A stretch of 64,000 nucleotides of DNA from Methylobacterium fujisawaense (GTDB taxonomy: Bacteria > Pseudomonadota > Alphaproteobacteria > Rhizobiales > Beijerinckiaceae): assembly GCF_014138435.1 (NCBI RefSeq), contig NZ_JACJIM010000001.1, positions 868,001-932,000 of the forward strand. Direction: 5' to 3'. Positions 19,026 to 27,921 of this stretch are shown here, piece after piece. Below the pieces are notes generated by a model, which did not search any database, was not told the DNA's origin, and saw only the letters and a program-made list of their open reading frames with translations. The stretch's first letter is position 1; every line of letters begins with the position of its first letter. A program made the position numbers and the translations under genes.

Positions 19026-20180
19026 ATGTCCTCCTTGTTCAGCGAACTCCGGGTCCGCGATGTCACGTTGCGCAACCGCATCGCGGTCTCGCCGATGACC
19101 CAGTTCTCGTCGCCGGACGGCCTCGTGAACGATTGGCACTTGGTCCATCTGGGCTCGAAGGCGGCGGGCGGCGCCGCGCTCGTGGTGGTCGAGCAGGCGG
19201 CCGTGTCGCCGGAAGGCCGCATGTCCACGCAATGCGCGGGCATCTGGAACGACGAGCAGGGTGAAGCCCTGGCCCGGATCGCCCGCTTCGTCTCGACCGT
19301 CGGGGCCGTGCCCGGCATCCAGCTCGGCCACACGGGCCGGCGGGGCTGCGTCGAGCCTCCGTGGAAAGGCGGCGGCCACCTGCCGGAAGACCACCCCGAC
19401 GCGTGGGAGATGATCGGCCCCTCCGCGGATGCGTTCGGCGGGGTCATGCCGCGCATCCCGCGGGCCATGACGCACGACGATATCGCGACCGTCACGCGCC
19501 AGTACGCCGAGGCCGCACGCCGGGCGCGGGACGCCGGCTTTCAGTGGCTGGAGATCCACTGCGCGCACGGCTTCCTCCTGTCGAGCTTCTTTTCGCCCCT
19601 GGCCAACCGGCGCACCGATGAATACGGCGGCGATTTCGCCGGGCGCAGCCGGCTGCTTGTCGAGGTCTTCGAGGCCGTCCGCTCGGAATGGCCCGAGCGG
19701 CTGCCGCTCTCCATGCGGTTCGGCGTGACGGAATTCGCACCCGGCGGCCAGACCATCGACGAGTCGGTCGAACTGGCTCGCCTCCTCGCGCCCCGGGGAC
19801 TCGACCTCGTGGACGTCTCCTTCGGCGGCAACTCGGGCCGCGCCCAAACGCCGTGGGACGAAGAGGGCTTCATGGTCCCGGCGGCGCAGCGAATCCGCAA
19901 GGAGGCGGGGGTCCTGACCGCCGCGAACTGGAACCTGGCTGATCCCGTCTTCGCGGAGTCGATCGTCAGGGAGGGCCAAGTCGACATCGTCATGCTCGGC
20001 AGGCCGATGCTCGCGAACCCCCACTGGCCGGTCTACGCGGCGATGGTTCTGGGCGAGGCGCGCCCCTACGACATGCTGCCCGTCCAGTTCAAAACTTGGC
20101 TCAACAAGTATCAACGCAGCCGCGTCAACAACGGATTCGGCCACGTGGTCGCCGATGCCGCATCGAAGGCTGCCGAATAA
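19026..20180 (+). CDS. Old yellow enzyme family NADH:flavin oxidoreductase (YqjM-like)
   Basis: A 384-residue TIM-barrel flavoprotein from the ATG at 19026 (MSSLFSELRVRDVTLRNRIA); upstream in-frame starts exist, but this one fits the family N-terminus. Characteristic blocks are IQLGHTGRRG, the substrate/flavin-binding histidine pair in EIHCAHGFLLSSFFSPLANR, RTDEYGGDFAGRSRL, and GRPMLANPHWP at the C-terminus. The N-terminal block reads SPMTQFSS, with Thr where YqjM has its redox-tuning Cys. The family reduces activated C=C bonds of unsaturated carbonyl compounds, nitroesters and related substrates. The divergent AraC gene and the co-directional transporter pair suggest a substrate-induced catabolic or detoxifying unit. 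Confidence 0.9.
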   Translation: MSSLFSELRVRDVTLRNRIAVSPMTQFSSPDGLVNDWHLVHLGSKAAGGAALVVVEQAAVSPEGRMSTQCAGIWNDEQGEALARIARFVSTVGAVPGIQLGHTGRRGCVEPPWKGGGHLPEDHPDAWEMIGPSADAFGGVMPRIPRAMTHDDIATVTRQYAEAARRARDAGFQWLEIHCAHGFLLSSFFSPLANRRTDEYGGDFAGRSRLLVEVFEAVRSEWPERLPLSMRFGVTEFAPGGQTIDESVELARLLAPRGLDLVDVSFGGNSGRAQTPWDEEGFMVPAAQRIRKEAGVLTAANWNLADPVFAESIVREGQVDIVMLGRPMLANPHWPVYAAMVLGEARPYDMLPVQFKTWLNKYQRSRVNNGFGHVVADAASKAAE

Positions 20181-20223
20181 ACGCCCGATCCAACATCAAC
20201 GCGTCGAAGCCGGAGGTCGAACG

Positions 20224-20487
20224 GTGTCAGCAGAGGAAACACATCTCGAAGCCCCGAAGAACGATCTGCCGCAGGCCCGACTCGGATGGATCATGGCGTG
20301 CATTCAGACGGTGATCTACGGCAGCTTCGTCGGCACCTTCATCGTTTCGCCCGCCACCATGACGCGGCCGATCGCGCCCGGGATGGCCGTGACGGTCGCC
20401 ACCGTCGGCGGCCTCCTCGCCATCCTGTCCACCATGATCCTGACGGGACTCTACGTCCTGCTCGCCAACCGTCTCACCGCGCGCTGA
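20224..20487 (+). CDS. DUF485-type small membrane subunit of a solute:sodium symporter
   Basis: An 87-residue protein. I chose the GTG at 20224 because GGAGG lies 7 bases before it; the upstream part of the frame is not conserved-looking. Two membrane helices (WIMACIQTVIYGSFVGTFIV and the VGGLLAILSTMILTGLYVLL segment) follow a polar N-terminus. Small two-helix proteins of this type (YjcH is the model) are nearly always encoded directly before ActP-like symporters, and here the symporter starts 12 bases later. They probably act together in the inner membrane. Confidence 0.75.
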   Translation: MSAEETHLEAPKNDLPQARLGWIMACIQTVIYGSFVGTFIVSPATMTRPIAPGMAVTVATVGGLLAILSTMILTGLYVLLANRLTAR

Positions 20488-20499
20488 GGAGGCGACCCC

Positions 20500-22086
20500 A
20501 TGCGAAGATCCCTATTGGCCACCCTGCTGCTCCTGGGCGCGACCGCCCCGGCGCTCGCGGGCGATCCCGGCGGCGGCCTGAACGCCGCGGCGATCGGAAT
20601 GTTCGTCGGCATCGTCATCGTGACGCTGGGCATCACCTACTGGGCGGCCCGGCGCGCTCAATCCGCCGATCAGTTCTATGCCGCCGGAGGCCAGATCTCC
20701 GGCTTCCAGAATGGCATCGCGCTGGCCGGTGACATGATATCGGCCGGCGCGCTCCTCGGCCTCGCCGGGTTGATCTGCTCCTCCGGCTTCGACGGCCTGA
20801 TCTTCGCCGTCGGCTACGCGACCGGCCTGCCCTTCGTCGTCTTCCTGGTGGCCGAGAGATTGAGGAAGCTCGGCCGCTACACGGTGGCCGACGTCCTCGC
20901 GACGCGCCTGTCGGAAACGCCGATCCGCATCTTTACTGCCATCGCCACCCTCGTCATCGTGATGTTTTACCTCATCGCCCAGATGGTCGGGGCGGGACAG
21001 TTGATCCGGCTGCTTTTCGGGCTGGACTATCTCTACGCGCAGATCCTCGTGGGCGCGCTGATGATCTGCTACGTGATGTTCGGCGGCATGGTGGCGACGA
21101 CTTGGGTGCAGATCGTCAAGGCGACGCTGCTGCTCGCCGCCGGCGTCGCGATCGCGCTGCTCATCCTGGCGCGCTTCGGATTCGACTACGACAGCCTCAT
21201 CGCCCAGGCCATTGCGGTGCATCCGAAGCACGCGGCGATGATGATGCCCCAGGTCTATTCAGGCAGCGTGTGGCAGTCGATCTCCCTTGGCATGACCCTG
21301 ATGCTCGGGGCGGCAGGCCTGCCGCATGTCCTGATGCGCTTCTTCACCGTCCCGGATACCCGTGCCGCCCGCGTGTCGGTGTTCTGGGCGGTGATGTGCC
21401 AGAGCGGCTTCTTCGCCCTCATCTTCGTCATCGGCTTCGGAGCGCTGGCCATCATAGGCGGGGACCCGGCCTATCTCGACGCCAAGGGCGCCATCCGCGG
21501 CGGCGGCAACATGGCCACCGTCCATCTGTCGCACGCCTTGGGTGGCGACACGCTCATGGGCCTCGTCTCCGCCGTGGCGTTCGCCACGATCCTGGCGGTG
21601 GTCGCAGGACTGACGCTGACGGGAGCCTCGGCGGTTTCGCACGATCTCTACGCCCGCATCATCGGCCGGGGCCGGGCAACGGAGCGCAGCGAGATCCGCG
21701 CCTCGCGGCTCGCCACGGTCGGCCTCGGCATCATCTCGGTACTGCTCGGCATCGCCTTCCAGACCCAGAACGTCGCCTACATGATCAGCCTCGCCTACGC
21801 GGTCAGCTGCAGTTCGACCCTGCCGCTGCTGATCCTGGCGCTGTACTGGAGCGGCCTGACGACCCGGGGCGCCATCGCGGGAGGGGTGACCGGGCTCGTC
21901 GGCGCGACCGTCCTGACGGTTCTCGGCCCGCCGGTCTGGGTGAAGGTGCTCGGAAACGCCGCACCGATCTTCCCGATCGATCCGCCCACGATCGTGACGA
22001 TGCCATTGGCATTCCTCACGGCGTTCGTGGTCTCGGCGATGGACCGCAAGTCCGCGCCCGCGGCGGCGATGTCGCCCGCGACCTAG
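20500..22086 (+). CDS. Sodium:solute symporter (ActP-like)
   Basis: A 528-residue SSS-family carrier with a cleavable-looking N-terminus (MRRSLLATLLLLGATAPALA) and about 13 membrane helices. Recognisable family segments include YWAARRAQSADQFYAAGGQI, GFQNGIALAGDMISAGALLG and the GLPHVLMRFFTVPD loop. The nearest characterised relative by layout is ActP, the acetate/glycolate permease, whose gene is likewise preceded by a DUF485 gene. The ribosome-binding site GAGGAGG is 8 bases before the ATG. The context with an ene-reductase and an AraC regulator suggests uptake of a small carboxylate that the reductase pathway uses. The actual substrate cannot be read from the sequence. Confidence 0.9.
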   Translation: MRRSLLATLLLLGATAPALAGDPGGGLNAAAIGMFVGIVIVTLGITYWAARRAQSADQFYAAGGQISGFQNGIALAGDMISAGALLGLAGLICSSGFDGLIFAVGYATGLPFVVFLVAERLRKLGRYTVADVLATRLSETPIRIFTAIATLVIVMFYLIAQMVGAGQLIRLLFGLDYLYAQILVGALMICYVMFGGMVATTWVQIVKATLLLAAGVAIALLILARFGFDYDSLIAQAIAVHPKHAAMMMPQVYSGSVWQSISLGMTLMLGAAGLPHVLMRFFTVPDTRAARVSVFWAVMCQSGFFALIFVIGFGALAIIGGDPAYLDAKGAIRGGGNMATVHLSHALGGDTLMGLVSAVAFATILAVVAGLTLTGASAVSHDLYARIIGRGRATERSEIRASRLATVGLGIISVLLGIAFQTQNVAYMISLAYAVSCSSTLPLLILALYWSGLTTRGAIAGGVTGLVGATVLTVLGPPVWVKVLGNAAPIFPIDPPTIVTMPLAFLTAFVVSAMDRKSAPAAAMSPAT

Positions 22087-22098
22087 CGCTACTCCTGC

Positions 22099-22130
22099 GG
22101 GGCCTCGCGATCTCGACCGTTGCGAGCCCC
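22099..22130 (+). terminator. Possible hairpin terminator after the symporter gene
   Basis: GGGGCCTCGC (22099-22108) can pair with GCGAGCCCC (22122-22130) with a one-base bulge, 12 bases after the stop codon. No T-run follows, so termination is plausible but not certain. Confidence 0.35.
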
Positions 22131-23222
22131 CCCTTGACGGTTCCGCCATGGGCACGCGCCGGTCAGGCATGGAAGCAATCCATCGCGGAACGATGAAAGG
22201 TCCGCGTCCCAAGTATAAGGTTCACAAAGCGGGGATTCTGCTTCCGGCCATGACCGCCGGATCGGGGGCGCTTCAGAATGACTGGGTTGGGTGCTTTCCT
22301 GCCCATCGGCTTTCGGCGGCCGAATCCGTAAGTTCGCCCGTTCGCCCGGATCGTGTCGGTCGACGGATGCGCGCCCATTTGGGTCGTCCAAGTCCCCCAA
22401 GGCAGTGCCCGAAAGCGGCACGCGACATGACGGCGTGCGCCGGCTTGCGCGCATGACAACGGCAGCCAACCGAGACCAGCCAATATGCCCCACGGATCGT
22501 TGCGGGCGGGCACCTCTGCGCAACGCGAACCTGCCCCATGGTGACGCTTGTCGCCCCAGGGCAGGACGGCAGCGTCGAAGATCGAGCAGAATGGCTTTGA
22601 GCCGCGCGGTCACACGACGATGGCGTGCACGGTCCGGTCCGTCGGGGCCAAGGTCGAGACTGGTCACGCTTGCTGCCAGGGCCAAAATCCAAGTGCCGGC
22701 TCTTCGGCAGCAGCCTCAAGGTGCTTCTGGACCAGCCGAACAGAACTGCACTGGAGACGGGCGAATATTTAGGGATCTCGAAACCAGGAAACATGGACAT
22801 CGTTCCAGGTCGAGGGTCGTGCGCTTCACCGGCCGGACCGGTAGCGCGCTGAACGCGCCGCGATCGAAAAATGGCGGCTCAAGCGAGGATCTGCGCCCCC
22901 GACGCAACGCCGCTCGCCGACGAAGCAAGTCACACGAATAACATTCCAACCGGCCGACCCTCGCCCCCAGTGCGTCCGGTGCGCAGATCCGAGGCGCTGC
23001 AGGCCAATCGAAGAGTCCTTCCACCCGCCCTCGACGAAGCGGAATCTTAGCCTCGTCGCCTCAAGTAAAATGGTATTCTGTTTTCTTGAACGACGATATC
23101 GTTTGCGCATAAGTTATTTGCCTGAGGGAACACAAGCGATCGTTTCCCGAAAAATATAAACAATATGATTCTTTACTGGGGCATCACTTCGGATGTCCTT
23201 GCTATACCGAGACGACTCGCCG
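22131..23222. other. About 1.1 kb without an identifiable gene
   Basis: Several frames stay open on both strands, up to about 200 codons, but their translations are rich in Arg, Pro, Ser and Cys, lack hydrophobic or family patterns, and overlap one another. This is what random GC-rich sequence gives. The last 150 bases are AT-rich. The most likely reading is decayed genes between two transferred blocks. I see no inverted repeats or transposase motifs. Confidence 0.5.
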
Positions 23223-23706
23223 ATGCAGTTTGCACCTTCCGCCATCTCTCGCAGAGTCTCATCCCGGCTCGGGGTTCGGCGAGGCTGTCTCGCACTTCTT
23301 GCCCCTCTCTCCGCCGAGGCCCTGTCGCCGAGCGCCGTCGAGACCGTCACGGGCGAGGCGGGCCCGCAGACGGATGCCGGCGCGATCGGCGGCGCCCCCC
23401 ATGGCGGCGTCAAATGGCATGGGCCGCGGGCGCCCGACACGGCCTCGCTGGCTGCGGCGGGGTTGTCAGGCCAACCTGATCTCAGGAGGCACCGGCAGCG
23501 CCTGTTCTCGCGACAAGCTCGTCTTCGAGGTCCACGCTCATCTTGCCGTAGGGAACGGTATCTTCTTCGAGCCGGTGGTCCAGTACGTCGTGAACGGTGA
23601 TCCGTACTGGAATCCGCACACGGATAATCGCTCGAAAGACGGCGTTGACGTTGACGCCACGCGGATCGTCCCGCTGGCGGCGATCTTCGGCCTCGCTCCG
23701 GGCTGA
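23223..23706 (+). pseudogene. Outer-membrane porin (OprB-like) remnant
   Basis: The frame starting at ATG 23223 encodes a signal-peptide-like N-terminus (RRGCLALLAPLSAEALS) and then loses sense. A second frame ending at 23706 encodes DKLVFEVHAHLAVGNGIFFE, PVVQYVVNGDPYWNP and IVPLAAIFGLAPG. These resemble the last beta-strands of carbohydrate-selective (OprB-type) porins. The roughly 300 codons expected between them are absent, and the two pieces are in different frames. It probably once delivered the substrate of the neighbouring monooxygenase/ABC operon across the outer membrane. The porin assignment is moderate because only about 55 codons are informative. Confidence 0.5.
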
Positions 23707-23753
23707 ACCGCCCGACCTTCCCGCCCTCACCACACCGACTGCGACGCGCTGCC

Positions 23754-25160
23754 ATGCCCGGCCAGACCATTCGCTTCAACGCCTTCGACATGAATTGCGT
23801 CGGCCATCAATCGCCCGGCCTCTGGGCCCACCCGCGAGACCGTTCGTGGCGATACAAGGACTTGGAATACTGGCAGGATCTCGCTCGGACTTTGGAGCGC
23901 GGCATCTTCGACGGTATCTTCATCGCGGATGTCGTCGGATACTACGATGTCTACAAGGGCTCCAACTGGCACGCCCTCGAGCAGGCGGCCCAGATCCCCG
24001 TGAACGATCCGCTGCAGCTGGCCGCGCCGATCGCCCTCGCCACGGACCATCTCGGGATCGGCATCACTGCATCCACGTCCTTCGAGCACCCCTACACCTT
24101 TGCAAGGCGCCTCTCGACGGCGGATCACCACACCAAGGGCAGGATCGGATGGAACATCGTCACGTCCTACCTGGAGAGCGGAGCCAGGAATGTCGGCCAG
24201 AGCGGCCTGCAGCGCCATGACAACCGCTACGAGGTCGCGTCGGAATACGTCGAAGTTCTCTACAAGCTCTTCGAGGGGAGTTGGGAGGATGGGGCGGTCC
24301 TGCGGGACCGGGATAGGCGGATCTTCACGGACCCGTCGAAGGTCCATGAGATCGGCCACCGCGGGCGGCACTTCACGGTCCCCGGCTATCATCTCAGCGA
24401 GCCCTCACCGCAGCGCACACCCGTGCTCTACCAAGCCGGCGCGTCGGGCCCCGGCAAGGCCTTCGCGGCAACGCATGCCGAATGCGTCTTCGTGGCCGCG
24501 CCCCTCAAGGCGATGCTCAGGGCCTATGTCTCCGATGTCCGCGCCAAGGCCGTCGCCGCGGGGCGGTCGGCCGAGGACATCCTGATCTACAACCTCACGA
24601 CCGTGATCGTCGCCGAGACCGACGAAGCCGCGCAGAGGACGTTCGAGGACTATCAAAACTACGCATCCTACGACGGCGCGCTCGTCTTCATGTCGGGCTG
24701 GAGCGGGATCGACTTCGGGCAATACGCACCGACCGATCTCGTGAAGAAGGTCGAGACCAACGCCATTGTCTCGATGGTCGAGACCTTCACGGCGGACGAG
24801 AAACCCTGGTCGATCGCCGAGTTGGCCCGGTGGGGCGGCATCGGCGGAATCGGGCCGGTCTTCGTCGGCTCGCCGACGACCGTCGCCGACATTCTGCAGG
24901 AATGGGTCGAGGAGACCGGGGTCGACGGCTTCAACCTCGCCTATGCGGTCACGCCCGAGACCTTCGAGGATACGGTCAACCTGCTGGTGCCGGAACTGCA
25001 GCGTCGCGGTGTCTATCCGAAGGCGTACAGGCCCGGGACCCTGCGCGAGAAACTGTTCGGACGCGGCGCCTACTTGCCCGAGTCCCATCCGGCTCACGGC
25101 TACCGGGACATCGAAGCCGTGAAGGCGCGCGAGACCGCGGGCCTTGCGGCGGCCGAGTGA
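23754..25160 (+). CDS. DszA/NtaA/SnaA-family FMN-dependent monooxygenase
   Basis: A 468-residue bacterial-luciferase-fold (LLM class) flavin monooxygenase. Family blocks are WQDLARTLERGIFDGIFIAD, the ASTSFEHPYTFARRLSTADH strand, RIGWNIVTSYLESGARN, HDNRYEVASEYVEVLYKLFE and PVLYQAGASGPGKAFAA. Relatives oxidise dibenzothiophene sulfone, nitrilotriacetate, dimethyl sulfide or pristinamycin precursors using FMNH2 supplied by a separate reductase. No flavin reductase is encoded alongside. It opens an operon with a full ABC importer and a DszC-like gene, a combination typical of scavenging an organic sulfur (or nitrogen) compound. The specific substrate is unknown. Confidence 0.9.
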   Translation: MPGQTIRFNAFDMNCVGHQSPGLWAHPRDRSWRYKDLEYWQDLARTLERGIFDGIFIADVVGYYDVYKGSNWHALEQAAQIPVNDPLQLAAPIALATDHLGIGITASTSFEHPYTFARRLSTADHHTKGRIGWNIVTSYLESGARNVGQSGLQRHDNRYEVASEYVEVLYKLFEGSWEDGAVLRDRDRRIFTDPSKVHEIGHRGRHFTVPGYHLSEPSPQRTPVLYQAGASGPGKAFAATHAECVFVAAPLKAMLRAYVSDVRAKAVAAGRSAEDILIYNLTTVIVAETDEAAQRTFEDYQNYASYDGALVFMSGWSGIDFGQYAPTDLVKKVETNAIVSMVETFTADEKPWSIAELARWGGIGGIGPVFVGSPTTVADILQEWVEETGVDGFNLAYAVTPETFEDTVNLLVPELQRRGVYPKAYRPGTLREKLFGRGAYLPESHPAHGYRDIEAVKARETAGLAAAE

Positions 25161-25168
25161 GGGCGGCG

Positions 25169-25939
25169 ATGCCCGAACCTCTTCTCGACGTCTTGGACGT
25201 CTCACTCTCCTTCAGAGGCCTGAAGGCGCTCGACGCGTTGAGCTTCTCGGTGACGCGCGGCGAGATCTGCGCCCTGATCGGTCCGAACGGCGCGGGAAAG
25301 AGTTCGGTCCTCAACATCCTCAACGGCGTCTATCGCGCCGATGGCGGGGCGATCGTGTTCGACGGCGGCCGCCTGGGACAGATCCGTCCGGTCACGGCCG
25401 CGCGGCGGGGCATCGGGCGGACCTTCCAGCACGCGGCCCTGTTCGGCGGCCTGAGCGTGCGCGACAACGTTCTCGCCGGCCTGTCGCGCAAGAGCCGGAC
25501 GACGCTCCTCGACGATGCCCTGGGCCTGCCGCGCGCGCGCGCGGAGACGCGCGGATGTCTCGCTGCAGCCGACGAGATCCTCGGCTTCCTCGATCTCGCT
25601 CCCCACCGCGACCGCCTCGTCTCGACCCTTCCCTACGGCCTTCAGAAGCGCGTCGATCTCGGGCGGGCGCTGATCGCGAAACCCAAGCTCCTGCTTCTCG
25701 ACGAGCCCATGGCCGGGATGAACGGCGAGGAGAAGCGGGCCATGGCGCGTTTCATCAGGTCCGCGCGCGACACCCTCGGGACGACGATCGTCCTGATCGA
25801 GCACGATATCGGCGTGGTCCTCGGTCTCTCCGACCACGTCGTCGTCCTCGATTACGGGCGCAAGGTCGGGGACGGCCCACCGTCCCAGGTCCGCAGCGAT
25901 CCGGCCGTCATCGCCGCCTATCTCGGCAAGCCGCAGTGA
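25169..25939 (+). CDS. Branched-chain-amino-acid-type ABC transporter ATPase (LivG-like)
   Basis: A 256-residue ABC ATPase starting at the ATG 8 bases after the monooxygenase stop; a much longer upstream frame is an artefact over that gene. Walker A is GPNGAGKSS, the Q-loop is in GRTFQHAALF, and the signature is the LivG-type LPYGLQKRVDLGRALI in place of LSGGQ. Walker B is LLLLDEPMAGM and the switch His is in LIEHDIGVVLGLSD. With LivF it would form the ATPase pair of a HAAT-type importer. Confidence 0.9.
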   Translation: MPEPLLDVLDVSLSFRGLKALDALSFSVTRGEICALIGPNGAGKSSVLNILNGVYRADGGAIVFDGGRLGQIRPVTAARRGIGRTFQHAALFGGLSVRDNVLAGLSRKSRTTLLDDALGLPRARAETRGCLAAADEILGFLDLAPHRDRLVSTLPYGLQKRVDLGRALIAKPKLLLLDEPMAGMNGEEKRAMARFIRSARDTLGTTIVLIEHDIGVVLGLSDHVVVLDYGRKVGDGPPSQVRSDPAVIAAYLGKPQ

Positions 25940-25949
25940 GGACCGCGCG

Positions 25950-26831
25950 ATGAGCTTCTTCCTGGAGACGCTCGTGGGCGGAGTGCTCGCGGGCGTGATG
26001 TATGCCCTCGTCGCGATCGGCTTCGTGCTGATCTACAAGGCGTCCGGCGTGTTCAACTTCGCGCAGGGCTCGATGGTGCTCTGCGCTGCGCTGACCTTCG
26101 TGACCCTGACGGAGAAGGGACTTCCGTTCTGGCTCGCCGGTCTCGTCACCTTGGCGATCATGGTGACGCTCGCGGTGGCGGTCGAGCGGGTGGTGCTGCG
26201 CCCGCTGGTCAACCGCTCGCAGGTCACCCTGTTCATGGCGACGCTCGGCCTGTCCTACATCATCGAGGGCGGCTCGCAGTTTCTCATGGACGCGCGCGTC
26301 CACGAACTCGACCTCGGGATCGCCGACCTTCCGGTCGCGCTCGGACCGATCCAGGTCAGCTCGTTCGATCTGGTGGCCGCCGCCAGTGCCGGCGCGCTGG
26401 TCCTGGGTCTCGCCCTGTTCTTCGAACGCACCCGGGTCGGCAAATCCCTGCGCGCCGTCGCGGACGACCCGCAGGCCGCGCTGTCCGTGGGAATCCGGCT
26501 TCCGGCACTCTGGGCGGCCGTCTGGGCCGTGGCCGGGTTCGTCGCGCTGGTGGCGGGACTGCTCTGGGGCGCACGGCAGGGCGTCCAGTTCTCTCTGACC
26601 TTCGTGGTGCTGAAGGCGCTGCCGGTGCTCATCATCGGCGGATTCACCTCGATCACCGGCGCCATCGCCGGCGGCCTCATCGTCGGGGCGGGCGACGCCC
26701 TGGCCGAGATCTATCTCGGGCCGCTCCTCGGCGGATCCGTCTCCACGTGGTTCGCCTACGGGCTTGCGGTCGCCTTCCTGCTGGTACGGCCGGCCGGATT
26801 GTTCGGCGAGCGGCCGATCGAAAGGGTCTGA
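25950..26831 (+). CDS. Branched-chain-amino-acid-type ABC permease (LivH-like)
   Basis: A 293-residue permease with about eight membrane helices. It opens with the LivH signature GVLAGVMYALVAIGFVLIYK and FNFAQGSMVL, and has the central motif GKSLRAVADDPQAALSVGIR that contacts the ATPase. GAGG lies 10 bases before the ATG. It is 10 bases downstream of the livG-like gene and 4 bases upstream of the livM-like gene. Substrate specificity in these systems comes from the binding protein. Confidence 0.9.
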   Translation: MSFFLETLVGGVLAGVMYALVAIGFVLIYKASGVFNFAQGSMVLCAALTFVTLTEKGLPFWLAGLVTLAIMVTLAVAVERVVLRPLVNRSQVTLFMATLGLSYIIEGGSQFLMDARVHELDLGIADLPVALGPIQVSSFDLVAAASAGALVLGLALFFERTRVGKSLRAVADDPQAALSVGIRLPALWAAVWAVAGFVALVAGLLWGARQGVQFSLTFVVLKALPVLIIGGFTSITGAIAGGLIVGAGDALAEIYLGPLLGGSVSTWFAYGLAVAFLLVRPAGLFGERPIERV

Positions 26832-26835
26832 CGCG

Positions 26836-27921
26836 ATGCCTCCCGCTGCCGCGGCCCTCGACGGCCGCGCCCTCGCCGCGACGTCCACGCCGGCCGGTTC
26901 ACCGATCCGGGCAGCGGGCATTCTCGCCGCCCTCGCCATCGCCGCCGTGGCGGTGCCGGTCGTCGCGGACGACTACTGGTACAACGCGATCCTGATTCCG
27001 TTCCTGATCATGGCGCTGGCGGGCCTCGGCCTGAACCTGACCATGGGCTTCGCGGGCCAAGCGTCCCTCGGCACGGGCGCCTTCATGGCGGTCGGCGCGT
27101 ACGCAACCTACAACCTCCTGCTCAGGGTGCCGGTGCTCCCGCTGCCCTTCAGCCTGCTCGGTGGAGGGCTGATCGCCGGCCTCGTCGGCCTCGTCGTCGG
27201 CCTGCCGAGCCTGCGGATCAGGGGGTTCTACCTCGTGGCGCCGACTTTGGCGGCGCAGTTCCTGATCGCGTGGACCTTCAATCAGGTCGGCTGGTTCTCG
27301 AACTACGCCACGTCGAGCGCGATCTCGGCCCCCCATCTGGCCTTGCTCGGCCGCGATCTGTCGAGCCCGGCCGGGCGTTACGCCTTGACGCTCGCGAGCG
27401 TCGTCGTCGTCACGGCCGTGGCGTGGCGGCTCGTGCGGAGTCGGACCGGCCGCGACTGGCGCGCCGTACGCGACGGCGAGACGGCTGCCGCGATCATCGG
27501 CGTCCCGGTGTCCCGAGCGAAGCTGTCGGCCTTCTTCGTCGGGGCTGCCGTGAGCGGCGTGGCCGGCGCACTCTGGGCCTTCGCCTATCTCGGCACGGTC
27601 GATGCCCGAAGCTTCGATCTCGATCGCTCGTTCCAGGCGATGTTCATCATCATCGTCGGCGGTCTGGGCAGCCTGTCGGGAAGCTTCCTCGGCGCAGCGT
27701 TCATCGTGCTCACGCCGATCCTGCTCTCGCACCTGTCCGGCACGATCCTGGGAACGGGCCTCGACGGCGGGCAGATCGCCAATCTCCAGCGCGTCGTCTT
27801 CGGCGCCCTCATCATCGGCTTCCTGATCAAGGAGCCGAACGGCCTCGCCGCGCTCCTCGGGAGCCTCGTCGACCGCCTGCGCCGTCTGGCCCACCGACCT
27901 GACCCTCTCGGAGAAGACTGA
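26836..27921 (+). CDS. Branched-chain-amino-acid-type ABC permease (LivM-like)
   Basis: A 361-residue permease from the ATG at 26836, just after the livH-like stop. The frame is open further back, but only through livH. About nine hydrophobic segments are visible, with LivM signatures LNLTMGFAGQASLGTGAFMA, LPSLRIRGFYLVAPTLAAQF and GRDWRAVRDGETAAAIIGVP (the ATPase-contact loop), plus a terminal FIIIVGGLGSLSGSFLGA block. It heterodimerises with the LivH-like protein. Its stop and the next start overlap by one base (TGATG at 27919-27923). Confidence 0.9.
   Translation: MPPAAAALDGRALAATSTPAGSPIRAAGILAALAIAAVAVPVVADDYWYNAILIPFLIMALAGLGLNLTMGFAGQASLGTGAFMAVGAYATYNLLLRVPVLPLPFSLLGGGLIAGLVGLVVGLPSLRIRGFYLVAPTLAAQFLIAWTFNQVGWFSNYATSSAISAPHLALLGRDLSSPAGRYALTLASVVVVTAVAWRLVRSRTGRDWRAVRDGETAAAIIGVPVSRAKLSAFFVGAAVSGVAGALWAFAYLGTVDARSFDLDRSFQAMFIIIVGGLGSLSGSFLGAAFIVLTPILLSHLSGTILGTGLDGGQIANLQRVVFGALIIGFLIKEPNGLAALLGSLVDRLRRLAHRPDPLGED

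Noticed and set aside
22089..22941. Overlapping frames on both strands after the symporter gene
   Set aside because: None has family motifs, a convincing start or a plausible amino-acid pattern, and the two strands are equally open.
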